A stretch of DNA of 64,000 nt from Haloferax mucosum ATCC BAA-1512 (lineage in GTDB: Archaea > Halobacteriota > Halobacteria > Halobacteriales > Haloferacaceae), in the NCBI RefSeq assembly GCF_000337815.1, contig NZ_AOLN01000013.1, positions 62,001 through 126,000 on the forward strand, given 5' to 3'. Below the pieces are notes generated by a model, which was given only the letters and a program-made list of their open reading frames with translations, was not told where the DNA came from and made no database searches. A program made the position numbers and the translations under genes. Below are positions 17,144 through 26,352 of the stretch, in pieces (the first letter of the stretch is position 1; every line of letters starts with the position of its first letter).

Positions 17144-17872
17144 ATGGCGAAACAACCGCATCTCCTCGTCGAGGAAGGCGACGTGAACGACATCGCGCTC
17201 ATTCCGGGCGACCCGGGCCGCGTCGATCGCATCGCAAAGCAGTGCGAAAACGTCGAGGAAGTCGCCGCGAACCGCGAGTACAAAATCGTCAACGCGGAGT
17301 ACGACGGCGTTCCGATTACCATCTCTTCGACCGGTATCGGATGCCCCTCGGCCGCTATCGCCGTCGAGGAACTCTCCCGCGTCGGCGTCGAGACGTTCAT
17401 CCGCGTCGGTACCACCGGTGCCCTCCAAGCGGACATCGAAATCGGCGACATGATCGTCGCCACGGGTGCCGCAAAGGAGGAAGGGACCTCCAAGCGCTAC
17501 GAGTCCGAGGTCATCCCGGCCGTGCCGGACTACGACGTACTCACCTCGCTCGTCGATGCCGCGGAAGCGAACGACGAAGACGTTCACGTCGGACCAATCG
17601 TCTCCGACGACGCGTTCTACAACGAGTCTGACGAGTACGTGAAAAACTGGAACGCCGCCGGACTGCTCGCCATCGAGATGGAAGCCGCGACAGTGTTCTC
17701 GCTCGCTCGCCGCAAGGGTCTCCGCGCGGGTGCAATCTGTACGGTTGACGGCAACCTCGTCGCTGGAACACAGAAGGGTGCCGATTCGGACGACGAACTC
17801 CCCGAAAAGGCGAAGAACAACGTCGAGCGCGCAATCAGCATCACGCTCGACGCCGCGACGAACCTCGCGTAG
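17144..17872 (+). CDS. udp: Uridine phosphorylase
   Basis: 242 residues of the nucleoside phosphorylase I family, splitting uridine with phosphate into uracil and ribose 1-phosphate. It has ALIPGDPGRVDRIA (phosphate-binding Gly-Asp), the GTTGAL phosphate loop and AIEMEAATVFSLA, whose Glu-Met-Glu binds the ribose. The ATG at 17144 (MAKQPHLLVEEGDVND) fits the family start; the in-frame extension upstream is Arg-rich and not haloarchaeal in composition. The gene for the HPP/UspA fusion begins 9 bases after its stop, so the two probably form an operon. Confidence 0.92.
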   Translation: MAKQPHLLVEEGDVNDIALIPGDPGRVDRIAKQCENVEEVAANREYKIVNAEYDGVPITISSTGIGCPSAAIAVEELSRVGVETFIRVGTTGALQADIEIGDMIVATGAAKEEGTSKRYESEVIPAVPDYDVLTSLVDAAEANDEDVHVGPIVSDDAFYNESDEYVKNWNAAGLLAIEMEAATVFSLARRKGLRAGAICTVDGNLVAGTQKGADSDDELPEKAKNNVERAISITLDAATNLA

Positions 17873-17880
17873 CGGGACCC

Positions 17881-19416
17881 GTGAACGTTCGCCGCCTGGC
17901 GGCCCGAGTGGCCGCACGCGCCAGCAAACTCTACACGCGCATTCGGCGTATAGAGCGGCGTGAACTGGTGGCGTTCGGGCGCTGGGTCGAAAACACGAAC
18001 AACCTGCTTCACCTCACCGTGTTGCTCGTCATCCCGCTTCTCATCTCGGGTGTGACGTTCGTCTCGAACGCGGTCAACACGCTCTCGTTTCTTCTGTTTC
18101 CGCCGCTCGCGTCCGGGACGTACACGCTGTTTTCGGACCCCGAAGGCCGCTACGCCTCGCCGATGAAGTTCGTCGTCACACTCACTGTCGGCGCGCTCTG
18201 CGGACTCGTCGCGCTCGGGTTTACCGGGTGGGTATACGGCCCGACCGCGACGACAACCGTCCACCCGTCGGCGGCCGCGCTCGCCATCTTTCTCACCGGC
18301 GGCGCGACGTGGCTCTTGGACGTCGAAAGCCCGTCGGCGTTCTCGACGGCGCTCTTGACGCTCGTCACCGGCAACGTCGATCCCGAAGAGTACGTGGTGA
18401 GCATCTTCTTTGCGAGTCTCGTCGTCGCCGCCGCGTTCTTCGTCTGGCGCGAGCAGTTCTACGAACGCCGGGCGGAGTACCTCTACGGGACCGTCCGCGG
18501 CGACGACCACGTTCTCGTCCCGATGCGCGGTGAGACGGCGACCCAGACGGCCTTTTTCGCCGCGCGACTCGCGGCCGCTCACGAGGCGGGAAAAGTCGTG
18601 CTTCTCGACGTGCTTTCTCCGGACGAAGCGGACACCGAGGGAGGTACCACTGCAACGACGACAGACACGGGCGGTGTTAGCGGGAGTGCAACGTCGGCTG
18701 TTGTCGGCAACGATGCTGACGCTGACCGTGTCGGAAAACGCAACGGCGAGTCAGAACAGAGGAACGAAACCGTTGATTCGACCGGGAGTCCCGCCGCCGA
18801 CGCCGCGGTCGAGCGCCTCGAATCGTGCGCACACAAGCTTCGGACGCGACTGGGCGTTCCCGTGGAAATCGCCGTCGCCCGCGGCGACCCCCCGACCGCG
18901 ACCGTCGAAGCCGCGGCGAACACGAACTCTGACCTCATCGTCACGCCCTACGAGGAAGACCGTGGCTACCTCTCTCAGTACGTCCGTCGCCTGTTCGGCG
19001 GTAGTTACGACACCGTCGCGTTCCGCTCGACCGGCGAGGCGGTCTGTTGGCGGCGCGTCCTCGTGCTCGTCTCGCGTCCCGGCGACACCGCCCACGCGAT
19101 GATCGACTTCGCAACCCGACTGGCGGGCCAGACCGGAAACGTGAGCGTCACGACGTGTATCTCGTCGGAAGTCGAGCGCCGCCCGGCGGAGTCGAAGCTC
19201 GCAAATCTCGTCGAAACGGCGGACGGAAACATCGAGACGCGGGTCGCTCGCGCCGACGTGACGGCGTTTATCGCGTCGAACGCCCCCACCTACGACCTCG
19301 TCGTCCTCGGGTCGAGCGGCGAACGATCCGCGGCGTCGCGGTTCATCTCGCCGCCGACGTTTGAACGAATCAAAGAAATCGACTGCGACGTGGCCGTCTT
19401 CGACCGCGGCCACTAG
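17881..19416 (+). CDS. HPP-type membrane domain fused to UspA domains
   Basis: 511 residues starting at a GTG. Residues about 40-185 hold four to five helices in an HPP-like arrangement (LLFPPLASGTYTLFSDPEGR and the following helix), a family linked to nitrite or anion transport in some organisms. The rest is cytoplasmic and looks like two UspA modules. The first (about 205-375) is interrupted by a low-complexity acidic/Thr-rich stretch at about 246-300. The second (about 380-510) ends VVLGSSGERS...VAVFDRG. It starts 8 bases after the uridine phosphorylase stop. The membrane-UspA fusion suggests a transporter or sensor gated by nucleotide. Confidence 0.8.
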   Translation: MNVRRLAARVAARASKLYTRIRRIERRELVAFGRWVENTNNLLHLTVLLVIPLLISGVTFVSNAVNTLSFLLFPPLASGTYTLFSDPEGRYASPMKFVVTLTVGALCGLVALGFTGWVYGPTATTTVHPSAAALAIFLTGGATWLLDVESPSAFSTALLTLVTGNVDPEEYVVSIFFASLVVAAAFFVWREQFYERRAEYLYGTVRGDDHVLVPMRGETATQTAFFAARLAAAHEAGKVVLLDVLSPDEADTEGGTTATTTDTGGVSGSATSAVVGNDADADRVGKRNGESEQRNETVDSTGSPAADAAVERLESCAHKLRTRLGVPVEIAVARGDPPTATVEAAANTNSDLIVTPYEEDRGYLSQYVRRLFGGSYDTVAFRSTGEAVCWRRVLVLVSRPGDTAHAMIDFATRLAGQTGNVSVTTCISSEVERRPAESKLANLVETADGNIETRVARADVTAFIASNAPTYDLVVLGSSGERSAASRFISPPTFERIKEIDCDVAVFDRGH

Positions 19417-19440
19417 CGGTCGAGCGCAGTTGTTGCGGTC

Positions 19441-20643
19441 CTACCGCTCAGAGTCGGTGGTCGAATCCGCGGTCTCGTCGGCGGGCGGCTCGTCGGGGCG
19501 CTCGCTGAGCAGTCGCTCTTCGAGTGACTCCAGTCCACTGCCGCCGATAGCGGACTCCGCGAGGAAGTGTCCGCCGAGTGCGGCCGGACTGATGACCGCG
19601 TTCGCCCCGGCCCGGCGGAGTTTTCGCTCGTTTTCGCGTTGTGTCGCCGCCGCGACGATGTGCACGTCGGGGTTGAGTTGCCGGGCCGTGAGGATGGCAA
19701 GCGCGTCTTCGGCGTCGTTGTTAGTGGCGACGACGACAGAGCGCGCCGCATCGACGCGGGTCCGTTGGAGCGCTTCCTCGTCGCTCGGGTCGTCTGTCAC
19801 CACGTCGTAGCCGCGGTCGGCCAGGCGCTTCGCGCGTGATTCGTCCGGCGTGACGATGACGACGCGAGCGCGGCCACTGAGTTCTTCGAGTATCGGTTCC
19901 GTCAGTTCCCCGTAGCCGAGAACGAGGATGTGATTCTCCAGGATGTCGAGTTGTGATTCGGTCATGCGTCCGAGTGCTTTCGTGAGTCGTGCTTCGATTG
20001 CGGGCGTGAGGAGGACACCGAGTGCCACAGCAAAGCTCGATACGGTGACGAGGAGCGCCGAGAGTGCGAACAGTTTGGCGAAGAACGTGTTGGGCGTCAC
20101 GTCGCCGTAGCCGACGGTGCTGCCGGTGACGAGCGCGAAGTAGAACGCGTCGAAGAGCGTTTCGACACCGTTGAAATCCTCTCTGAGTGCGTACGCGCCG
20201 ACCGTCGCGTAGGTCTGTGCGCCGGCGATTGCGAGCAGGGCCGACAGTTGCGTCACCGTCAGGTCGAGCGCGCGGTCGAACGCGCGCCGATTGAACAGCG
20301 TGAGAGCGAGGCTGACACCGGAGAGTCCGACCAAGATGGCGGCCCGTCCGGGCGATTGGACGAGTCCCTGTGCGGCCGTCACCAGCAGGAGAACGATGGT
20401 CGAGTACCACGCCGCACGGAGACGACTGCGAAGCCCGAAGACGCTTGCGAGAAGCAGGAAGCCGGTGAGTGCGCCGGTGTAACTGGCCGTGGTGCGCGCC
20501 GTCTCGGGGATGTACGGTCCGAGGATGCCGCCGCTCGGCGGTGAACTGATGTTCACGAGACCGACGGCGACCGAGAGGACGGCGACGACGAACACCGTCC
20601 CGACCGTCGTTCGCGCGCCGAGCCACTCGCGTACCGAGACCAT
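19441..20643 (-). CDS. Potassium channel with RCK/TrkA-N domain
   Basis: 400 residues. Several N-terminal helices lead to a pore region with the canonical K+ selectivity filter TVGYGD in YFALVTGSTVGYGDVTP, then an inner helix and a cytoplasmic RCK domain starting HILVLGYGELTEPILEEL, a GxGxxG-type NAD(H)-binding fold. The protein therefore looks like a ligand-gated K+ channel (Kch-like) with an N-terminal membrane extension beyond the basic two-helix pore. I used the ATG ending at 20643 (MVSVREWLG). It is divergent from the TrkA-C protein, and the 108-bp gap can hold both promoters. Confidence 0.92.
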   Translation of the reverse strand: MVSVREWLGARTTVGTVFVVAVLSVAVGLVNISSPPSGGILGPYIPETARTTASYTGALTGFLLLASVFGLRSRLRAAWYSTIVLLLVTAAQGLVQSPGRAAILVGLSGVSLALTLFNRRAFDRALDLTVTQLSALLAIAGAQTYATVGAYALREDFNGVETLFDAFYFALVTGSTVGYGDVTPNTFFAKLFALSALLVTVSSFAVALGVLLTPAIEARLTKALGRMTESQLDILENHILVLGYGELTEPILEELSGRARVVIVTPDESRAKRLADRGYDVVTDDPSDEEALQRTRVDAARSVVVATNNDAEDALAILTARQLNPDVHIVAAATQRENERKLRRAGANAVISPAALGGHFLAESAIGGSGLESLEERLLSERPDEPPADETADSTTDSER

Positions 20644-20751
20644 GTCGCTGACACATCCGCAGTGAGCGGCCAAAAACCGTCGGGTCTCGGAACGGATACC
20701 GCGATGACCACCGGCGGCACGCATTTATCGTGTCGCTGAGTGAACGGAACT

Positions 20752-21969
20752 ATGGCTGCACTCCCCGTCGAAGTCGTCTACGGTCTCTACTTCGGCATTC
20801 TCACGGGACTCGTTCCCGCCGCCGTCGCGTGGCTCTTGGGCTTCGGGTTCAGGTACGTGACCGGCGTTACTGTCCCCGGTCTCGCCGTCGTCGTTCTCAG
20901 CGTCGCTATCGCCGGTGCGAGCGGTGGTCTCATGGCGCTCGCCGACCCGACGATTACGCAGTCGGAAAGTCAGGTCCGCCTGACGGTCGCGCTGCTCGTC
21001 GTTTTGATGGGGTCGTTGTACGCGCACAATCGGGGTGACGCCTTCGCCAACGACATTCCGCGCAAGGTCTCGCTTCGAAAGCTCACGGAACGGACGCTTT
21101 CGACCGACGTGGTCGAACTCGTCGGCGGCCGCGGGCAAGTCCGGGTCGCCGTCTCCGGGGAAGTCGGCGACATCGAGGGCTATCCGCCGGTTCCGCTCGA
21201 CATCCGCACGGCCATTCGAAACGGCGAGTGGACCTTCCCCGCCGACATTCCGCTCGTCGAACTCGAATCGCGCTTCGCAGACCGCCTCCAGACCGAGTTC
21301 GACCTCGCCGCCGTCGAGGTCCAGCTGGACGAGCGCGCTCGCGCGACCGTCGCGGCGGCCGCGCCCGTCGGCGGACTCTCGAAGCGATTGCCGCCCGGCA
21401 AACGCGCCGTTTCGGTCACCGCACTCGTGCCGACCGGACTCGCACAGGGTGACGACGTCGTGGTCGTCGCCGCCGGCGAGACGGTCCCAGCAACCGTCGT
21501 CGGCGTGGAATCGGTCGCCGAGACGCCGGTTACGACCGAATCGAACGACGGTGAGTCGGACGACGACGCGCCAAAGGCCGCACCCCGTGCGCCGACGGCA
21601 GTCGGTGGTGAGGGGCGGGTGACACTCGCAGTCGCTCGAACCACTGTCGAACCGTTGCTTCAGAATGACGTCGAACGGTTCGTCGTCACGTCTCGCGGCG
21701 TGCGCCGCGAGTTCGAACTCGTCTCGTTGCTCCGCCGCGCGGGCAAGCGCTTCGCCCGTCTCTCGGTCGGCGCGGACGGCCCGCTCGACGACGTGACGCT
21801 CGGAGACGCCGGCGTCCGAGACACCTTCGGCGTCGCAGTCCTCGCTGTCCGCCACGGCGGGAGTTGGACGATTGCCCCCCGCGGCGACCAGCGCGTTGCG
21901 GCCGGTGACACGGTCTACGCCGTCGGGTCCCGCAACGACCTCACCGCCTTCGAGGAGGTCGTCGCGTGA
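20752..21969 (+). CDS. Membrane-anchored TrkA-C domain protein, first of a pair
   Basis: 405 residues. Three N-terminal helices (about 8-85) are followed by a long cytoplasmic part ending in a TrkA-C (RCK-C) type domain with GSWTIAPRGDQRVAAGDTVYAVG. The ATG at 20752 sits 24-28 bp after TTTAT (20724-20728), which fits a leaderless transcript; the in-frame GTG at 20740 is less likely. It lacks a pore motif, so it is probably an auxiliary or regulator for K+ transport next to the divergent channel. Its last bases overlap the next gene's start (GTGA). Confidence 0.8.
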   Translation: MAALPVEVVYGLYFGILTGLVPAAVAWLLGFGFRYVTGVTVPGLAVVVLSVAIAGASGGLMALADPTITQSESQVRLTVALLVVLMGSLYAHNRGDAFANDIPRKVSLRKLTERTLSTDVVELVGGRGQVRVAVSGEVGDIEGYPPVPLDIRTAIRNGEWTFPADIPLVELESRFADRLQTEFDLAAVEVQLDERARATVAAAAPVGGLSKRLPPGKRAVSVTALVPTGLAQGDDVVVVAAGETVPATVVGVESVAETPVTTESNDGESDDDAPKAAPRAPTAVGGEGRVTLAVARTTVEPLLQNDVERFVVTSRGVRREFELVSLLRRAGKRFARLSVGADGPLDDVTLGDAGVRDTFGVAVLAVRHGGSWTIAPRGDQRVAAGDTVYAVGSRNDLTAFEEVVA

Positions 21970-23459
21970 CGTCGATAGCCGTCGTTCTCACCGGCGTCGC
22001 CTCCGACCTCGCGCTCGTCGGGCAGGTGACGCTCCCGACCGCAGACGGGTCGCTCGTCAACAGAGCGATTCAGTTCGTCGGTCTCGTCATCGGTGCCTTC
22101 GTCGTCTCGGCAATCGCCTCGCTTCTCTACCGGTGGTACACGCGGGAGATGATTCCCCGGGCGCTCGCCATCCTCTTCGGCGGGGCGCTCGTCGCGCTTT
22201 ATTTGAACACGGTCGGTCTGTTCGGCGACTTCTTGACGGGTGACGAACCGGCGGTGTTCCAACTGGAGACGGTCCTTTTCAACACGGCATCGCTCGTCGG
22301 CGGGGCGCTCGTCTCGCCGGTCGGACGGCTCGTCGGCGACCGACTCACAACTGACGTGTTCGCCGTCGCTGGCGCACGGGAACTCTCCGGCGACGTGAGC
22401 CAACTCGTCCGGTCTGTCGGCCGCGTCAGGTCGGTGACGCTCCCCGAGGACATCAGCGATATCGGGGGCTACGACCCGGTTTCTGACGCGGTGAAAGAGC
22501 AGTTGAGCGGAAAGACGCTCCTGTTCCCGCGCCGACTCACCGAGGCAGAACTCCGCGACCGACTCGTGACGCGGGTCAAAGACGACCACGGCGTCGGTCA
22601 CATGGACGTGGAGTTCGAAGACAGCGACGTGTCGTATCTCGCACTCGGCAGTCGAGCGGCCGGTCTCGGACCGACGCTCGCACCCGGAACCGTCGCGGTC
22701 GCACTCCGCGGAGACCCCGGGTCCGGCGCGGCCGCCGGCGACCCGGTGCAGGTGTGGTTGGTGCCGAACGCGGACGCGGAAACCACAGCGACGGCCGACC
22801 CGGCTCCCGACGGGACCGCCGTCAACAACGGTGGCTCGGCGGCCGACGACGCCCCGTCGGTTCCGACTCGAATCGCGTTCGGCGAACTCCGCGGTGTCGC
22901 GGACGACGTGGCGACCGTCGCTCTCGACGTCGAAGACGCGAACAGGCTGTCGGGAGACGAACAGTATCGTCTCGTCACGCTCCCGGCGGACCCGCACGTT
23001 GACCGCGAGTTCGCGTCGCTTTTGCGGAACGCCGACGAGACGATGGCCGTCACGACAATCGTCGCCGACGCCGACCTCGACGGGATGACCGTCGCCGACG
23101 TGGAGACGACGGTCGTTGCCGTTCGGTCGCCGAACGAGTCGGTCGATGCGATTCCCGGACGCGCCCGCGAACTGAGCGCTGGTGACGAACTCTACGTCGT
23201 CGGTCGACCGGAAGTACTCCGAAAGGTCGAGCGTCGGGCGACGACCGCCGAGAGCCGGACCGACGGCGGTGACGACGAAGACGGAGACAGCACGGGTGTT
23301 CGGGACGGTGATGATGCTGGCGAAACGGATGCTGACGAAACAGATGGCACAGAGAGTGGTACTGAAAAAACGGATGCCGGCGCAACCGACGAACCGAACG
23401 GCACGACCGACGGGCCGGACGACGACTCGTCTCGGCAGTCGGGGACGCAATTCTCATGA
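21966..23459 (+). CDS. Membrane-anchored TrkA-C domain protein, second of a pair
   Basis: 497 residues, a paralogue in layout of the preceding protein. It has N-terminal helices (about 3-25, 35-60, 62-85 and near 95), a soluble middle part, a TrkA-C-like end (IPGRARELSAGDELYVVG) and a long Asp/Glu/Thr-rich disordered tail of about 70 residues. It starts with GTG in a 4-base overlap with the upstream stop, so the two are translationally coupled. No ion-conducting motif is visible. SAMP1 starts 23 bases after its stop. Confidence 0.78.
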   Translation: MTSIAVVLTGVASDLALVGQVTLPTADGSLVNRAIQFVGLVIGAFVVSAIASLLYRWYTREMIPRALAILFGGALVALYLNTVGLFGDFLTGDEPAVFQLETVLFNTASLVGGALVSPVGRLVGDRLTTDVFAVAGARELSGDVSQLVRSVGRVRSVTLPEDISDIGGYDPVSDAVKEQLSGKTLLFPRRLTEAELRDRLVTRVKDDHGVGHMDVEFEDSDVSYLALGSRAAGLGPTLAPGTVAVALRGDPGSGAAAGDPVQVWLVPNADAETTATADPAPDGTAVNNGGSAADDAPSVPTRIAFGELRGVADDVATVALDVEDANRLSGDEQYRLVTLPADPHVDREFASLLRNADETMAVTTIVADADLDGMTVADVETTVVAVRSPNESVDAIPGRARELSAGDELYVVGRPEVLRKVERRATTAESRTDGGDDEDGDSTGVRDGDDAGETDADETDGTESGTEKTDAGATDEPNGTTDGPDDDSSRQSGTQFS

Positions 23460-23482
23460 CCGCTGAGAGAGGAGACGAGAGT

Positions 23483-23743
23483 ATGGAGTGGAAACTGTTC
23501 GCCGACCTCGCCGAGGCCGCTGGCACCCGGACAGTCAGCGTGACCGTCGAAGATGACGCGACCGTCGGCGACGCCCTCGACGCGCTTCTCGGGGCACACC
23601 CGGCTCTCGAATCGCGCGTGTTCACTGACGGGGAACTCTCCGACCACATCAACGTGCTCCGAAACGGCGAGACGGCGACGCTCGAAGACGACGCGGAAGA
23701 CGGTGACGAACTCGCGTTGTTCCCACCAGTCAGCGGGGGATAA
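23483..23743 (+). CDS. samp1: SAMP1, ubiquitin-like small archaeal modifier protein
   Basis: 86 residues of the MoaD/ThiS beta-grasp fold. From the start MEWKLFADLAE to the diglycine end LALFPPVSGG it closely resembles Haloferax volcanii SAMP1, which is conjugated to lysines through an isopeptide bond and also serves sulfur transfer in molybdopterin synthesis. The C-terminal Gly-Gly needed for adenylation by the E1-like UbaA is intact. The start at 23483 gives the normal SAMP1 length; a longer frame begins 27 bases earlier inside the preceding stop. Its close spacing after the TrkA-C gene suggests shared transcription. Confidence 0.95.
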   Translation: MEWKLFADLAEAAGTRTVSVTVEDDATVGDALDALLGAHPALESRVFTDGELSDHINVLRNGETATLEDDAEDGDELALFPPVSGG

Positions 23744-23803
23744 TCGCGGTCGGGCCACGAGTCCCACGCTCACGGCGGGAAGAAAGCGACTCCCCGGCGA
23801 CGT

Positions 23804-25369
23804 TTACGGGACCAGTTCGGTGAGCCGCTTCCAGAGTCGAAGCCCGAGCGTCACGCCGTCGGCCCAGAGTGCTCGCCCGCGCTCCGGCGGCGAAAGCAGG
23901 TCGAATCGTTGTGTTGCGACCGTCTGCGACTCTGTGTACTTCATGAGCCCCTGACGACCGTGACGTCGCCCGATTCCGGAATTTTTCATGCCACCCATCG
24001 GCGCGTCGATAGACCCCCATGCCGCCGCGTACGCTTCGTTCACGTTGACCGTTCCGGTCGCCAGTCGAGCGGCGACCTGCTCGCCGCGTTCGGTGTTCTC
24101 CGTCCAGACGCTCGCGTTGAGTCCGTACTCGGAGTCGTTGGCTCGCTCGATGGCCTCGGAGACGCTTTCGACCTCGTACACCGAAACGACCGGGCCGAAC
24201 GTCTCCTCGTCGGCGAGCGTCATGTTGGACGTGACGTCGGTCAACACCGTCGGTTCGTAGAAATACGGGCCGAGATCTGGGCGAGCGCGGCCACCAGTCA
24301 GGACCGTCGCACCCTTTTCGACGGCGTCTTCGACGTGGGCTTCGACTTTCGCCAGTAACTCGCCGTCCAAGAGCGACCCGACGTCGTGGTCGTAGTCGTA
24401 GCCCGCATCGAGCGTGAGCGCCTTCGTCTCACGGACGAGCGCCTCGCGGAACTCGTCGGCGACCGACTCGTGGACGTAGATTCGCTCGATGGAGATGCAC
24501 AGTTGCCCCGTATTCGCAAAGCACCCGCGGACCGCTCCGCGGGCCGCCGCCGCGACGTCCGCGTCGTCGAGCACTAACAGGGGGTTTTTGCCGCCGAGTT
24601 CGAGCGAACAGTCGGTGAGATGTCTGCCCGCGGTTTCGGCGACGAGACGGCCGACTTCGGTGCTTCCGGTGAAACTCACGTAATCGACGCCTTCGATGAG
24701 CGGGTCGCCGAGCGTCGGTCCCTCGCCGGTGACGACCTGTAAGACGGACTCTGGAAGGCCGCACTCACGGAGGAGGTCGAGTGCCCACAGTGCTGTAAAG
24801 GGTGTCCCTTCGTCGGGTTTTATCACGACCGGGTTGCCCGCCAGTAGGGCGGGAATCGACTCCGAGACCGACAGCGAAAGCGGGTAGTTCCACGGCGAGA
24901 TGATGCCGACGACACCGACGGGGTGGGACCGCTCGACGGTTTTCGTCACGAACGGCACCGCTCCCGACCGGCGCGTCGGCGAGAGCGCGCGCCCCGCGAG
25001 GTTCGCGTAGTATCTGGCTGTCGTCGCGGCGTCGAGCACTTCTTCGAGCGCGTCGGGTCGTGATTTCCCGGTCTCAGTCTGAATCACGTCGAGGATGGAC
25101 TCACGCCGGTCGAGAATCGCATCGTGAAACCGGCGAAAGACGGCGGCGCGGTCCGAGACGGGCCACGAGGCCCATTCGTCGCTTGCCGCTCGGGCCTCGT
25201 CGAGCGTCGAGCGAACGTCTTCGGGCGTACACAGCGGGACGGTTCCAACGACGCTGTCGTCGTAGGGGGCGCGAATCTGACGGTGCGGTCTGGACCCGGC
25301 CGACGAGACGTGGTCCGTGAGTGATTCCAGTTGCGCGAACGTCACTGGAGGGGCAGGGGCGTCGGTCAT
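23804..25369 (-). CDS. NAD(P)-dependent aldehyde dehydrogenase (succinate-semialdehyde type)
   Basis: 521 residues of the ALDH superfamily, oxidising an aldehyde to an acid. Motifs visible are the cofactor segment ISPWNYPLSLSVSESIPALLAGNPV, the general-base glutamate in LELGGKNPLL, the nucleophilic cysteine in GCFANTGQLCISIERIYV and the C-terminal PMGGMKNSGIGRR. The pattern is closest to succinate-semialdehyde dehydrogenases, but substrate assignment by eye is weak. An unusual C-terminal tail (LWADGVTLGLRLWKRLTELVP) extends past the usual end. It stands alone between SAMP1 and the Rieske gene. Confidence 0.9.
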   Translation of the reverse strand: MTDAPAPPVTFAQLESLTDHVSSAGSRPHRQIRAPYDDSVVGTVPLCTPEDVRSTLDEARAASDEWASWPVSDRAAVFRRFHDAILDRRESILDVIQTETGKSRPDALEEVLDAATTARYYANLAGRALSPTRRSGAVPFVTKTVERSHPVGVVGIISPWNYPLSLSVSESIPALLAGNPVVIKPDEGTPFTALWALDLLRECGLPESVLQVVTGEGPTLGDPLIEGVDYVSFTGSTEVGRLVAETAGRHLTDCSLELGGKNPLLVLDDADVAAAARGAVRGCFANTGQLCISIERIYVHESVADEFREALVRETKALTLDAGYDYDHDVGSLLDGELLAKVEAHVEDAVEKGATVLTGGRARPDLGPYFYEPTVLTDVTSNMTLADEETFGPVVSVYEVESVSEAIERANDSEYGLNASVWTENTERGEQVAARLATGTVNVNEAYAAAWGSIDAPMGGMKNSGIGRRHGRQGLMKYTESQTVATQRFDLLSPPERGRALWADGVTLGLRLWKRLTELVP

Positions 25370-25470
25370 ACACCCACCTCACACGCGGGGCTACTAACTG
25401 CCGTGGAATAGCGAAGAGAGTGAACGCGAGTAACTCGGTGTCGCGTGGAAAAAGGTCCGCAGTGAGACGA

Positions 25471-26313
25471 TTACTCGGGGCGCGGAAGTGCCGTAAAGAG
25501 CGTCTGCACGATAGAGAACGGGTCGTAGACGGACTGGTGGCACTGACAGTAAACGCCGTCTTCGGCGTTGAACTTGGCGGCGTCAGACGACTGCTTGTAG
25601 CCGGGGACACAACAGAAGTGCGTACACTTGTTGAGCCATGCGAGGACGCCTTGGTCGGTCGCGGCCGCGAGGAAGTCGTTGTCCTGTGCGGCTTTCTCGA
25701 TGCGCTTCGACCGGAGCACCTGAATCGGAATCACGTTTTCGACGTCCTGCGAGCGCCACGTACCGGTTGCAGGCTTACCGAGACCCGCTTGCCCGATGTC
25801 GTTGCCCCATTCGGCGTAGTCGTCGAAGTCGGCGATGTTCAGTTTGTCTCCAGAGCTGTAGGTTTCCTGTTGCCAATCGTACTTCCCGGCGTCGGAACGG
25901 AAGTAGTTGTCAGAGTCGAAGTCCGGCTGTAGACCCTCGTAGGACTGGACACCGCAGTACTGGAACCAGTCTTGGGAGTAGGTGATTCCAGTTCCTTTGA
26001 AGTCATCGACCTGTGCGAGTTGGACCTCGACACCGCCCTGCGAGAGGGTCTGGGTTTCGGGCCAGATGCCTTTGATGAACCCGTCACCGTCGATTTCTAT
26101 CGGGATGATGGGCATGCCACGCGGGGCGGGACCTGCGGTGTTTTCGATTGCGTACGCCTGCGTCGAACCGCCACCCTTCCCGGAGGAGAAAGTCGCGGTG
26201 TTGACTGCGGCCGCACCTGTCGTTCCCACGCCCGCAAGCGTCGCGCCCCCGACGACGCCTTTGACGAACCGACGGCGACCCGAGTCGGCGGGGTACTTGT
26301 CGCTATCGCTCAT
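25471..26313 (-). CDS. Tat-exported Rieske 2Fe-2S protein
   Basis: 280 residues. The N-terminus has a twin-arginine signal (GRRRFVKG near 12-19) with a hydrophobic helix, so it is exported or membrane-anchored. The cluster-binding boxes are NKCTHFCCVPGY and, about 20 residues later, VYCQCHQSVYDPF: Cys/His in each box bind the 2Fe-2S centre and the other cysteines can form the stabilising disulphide. This is the electron-transfer subunit type of cytochrome bc1-like complexes, but no cytochrome b or halocyanin gene is beside it. It is divergent from PEP carboxylase. Confidence 0.92.
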   Translation of the reverse strand: MSDSDKYPADSGRRRFVKGVVGGATLAGVGTTGAAAVNTATFSSGKGGGSTQAYAIENTAGPAPRGMPIIPIEIDGDGFIKGIWPETQTLSQGGVEVQLAQVDDFKGTGITYSQDWFQYCGVQSYEGLQPDFDSDNYFRSDAGKYDWQQETYSSGDKLNIADFDDYAEWGNDIGQAGLGKPATGTWRSQDVENVIPIQVLRSKRIEKAAQDNDFLAAATDQGVLAWLNKCTHFCCVPGYKQSSDAAKFNAEDGVYCQCHQSVYDPFSIVQTLFTALPRPE

Positions 26314-26352
26314 ACCCTGAACTTCGACCCAGCCAGTAAAAGCGTGACGAAT

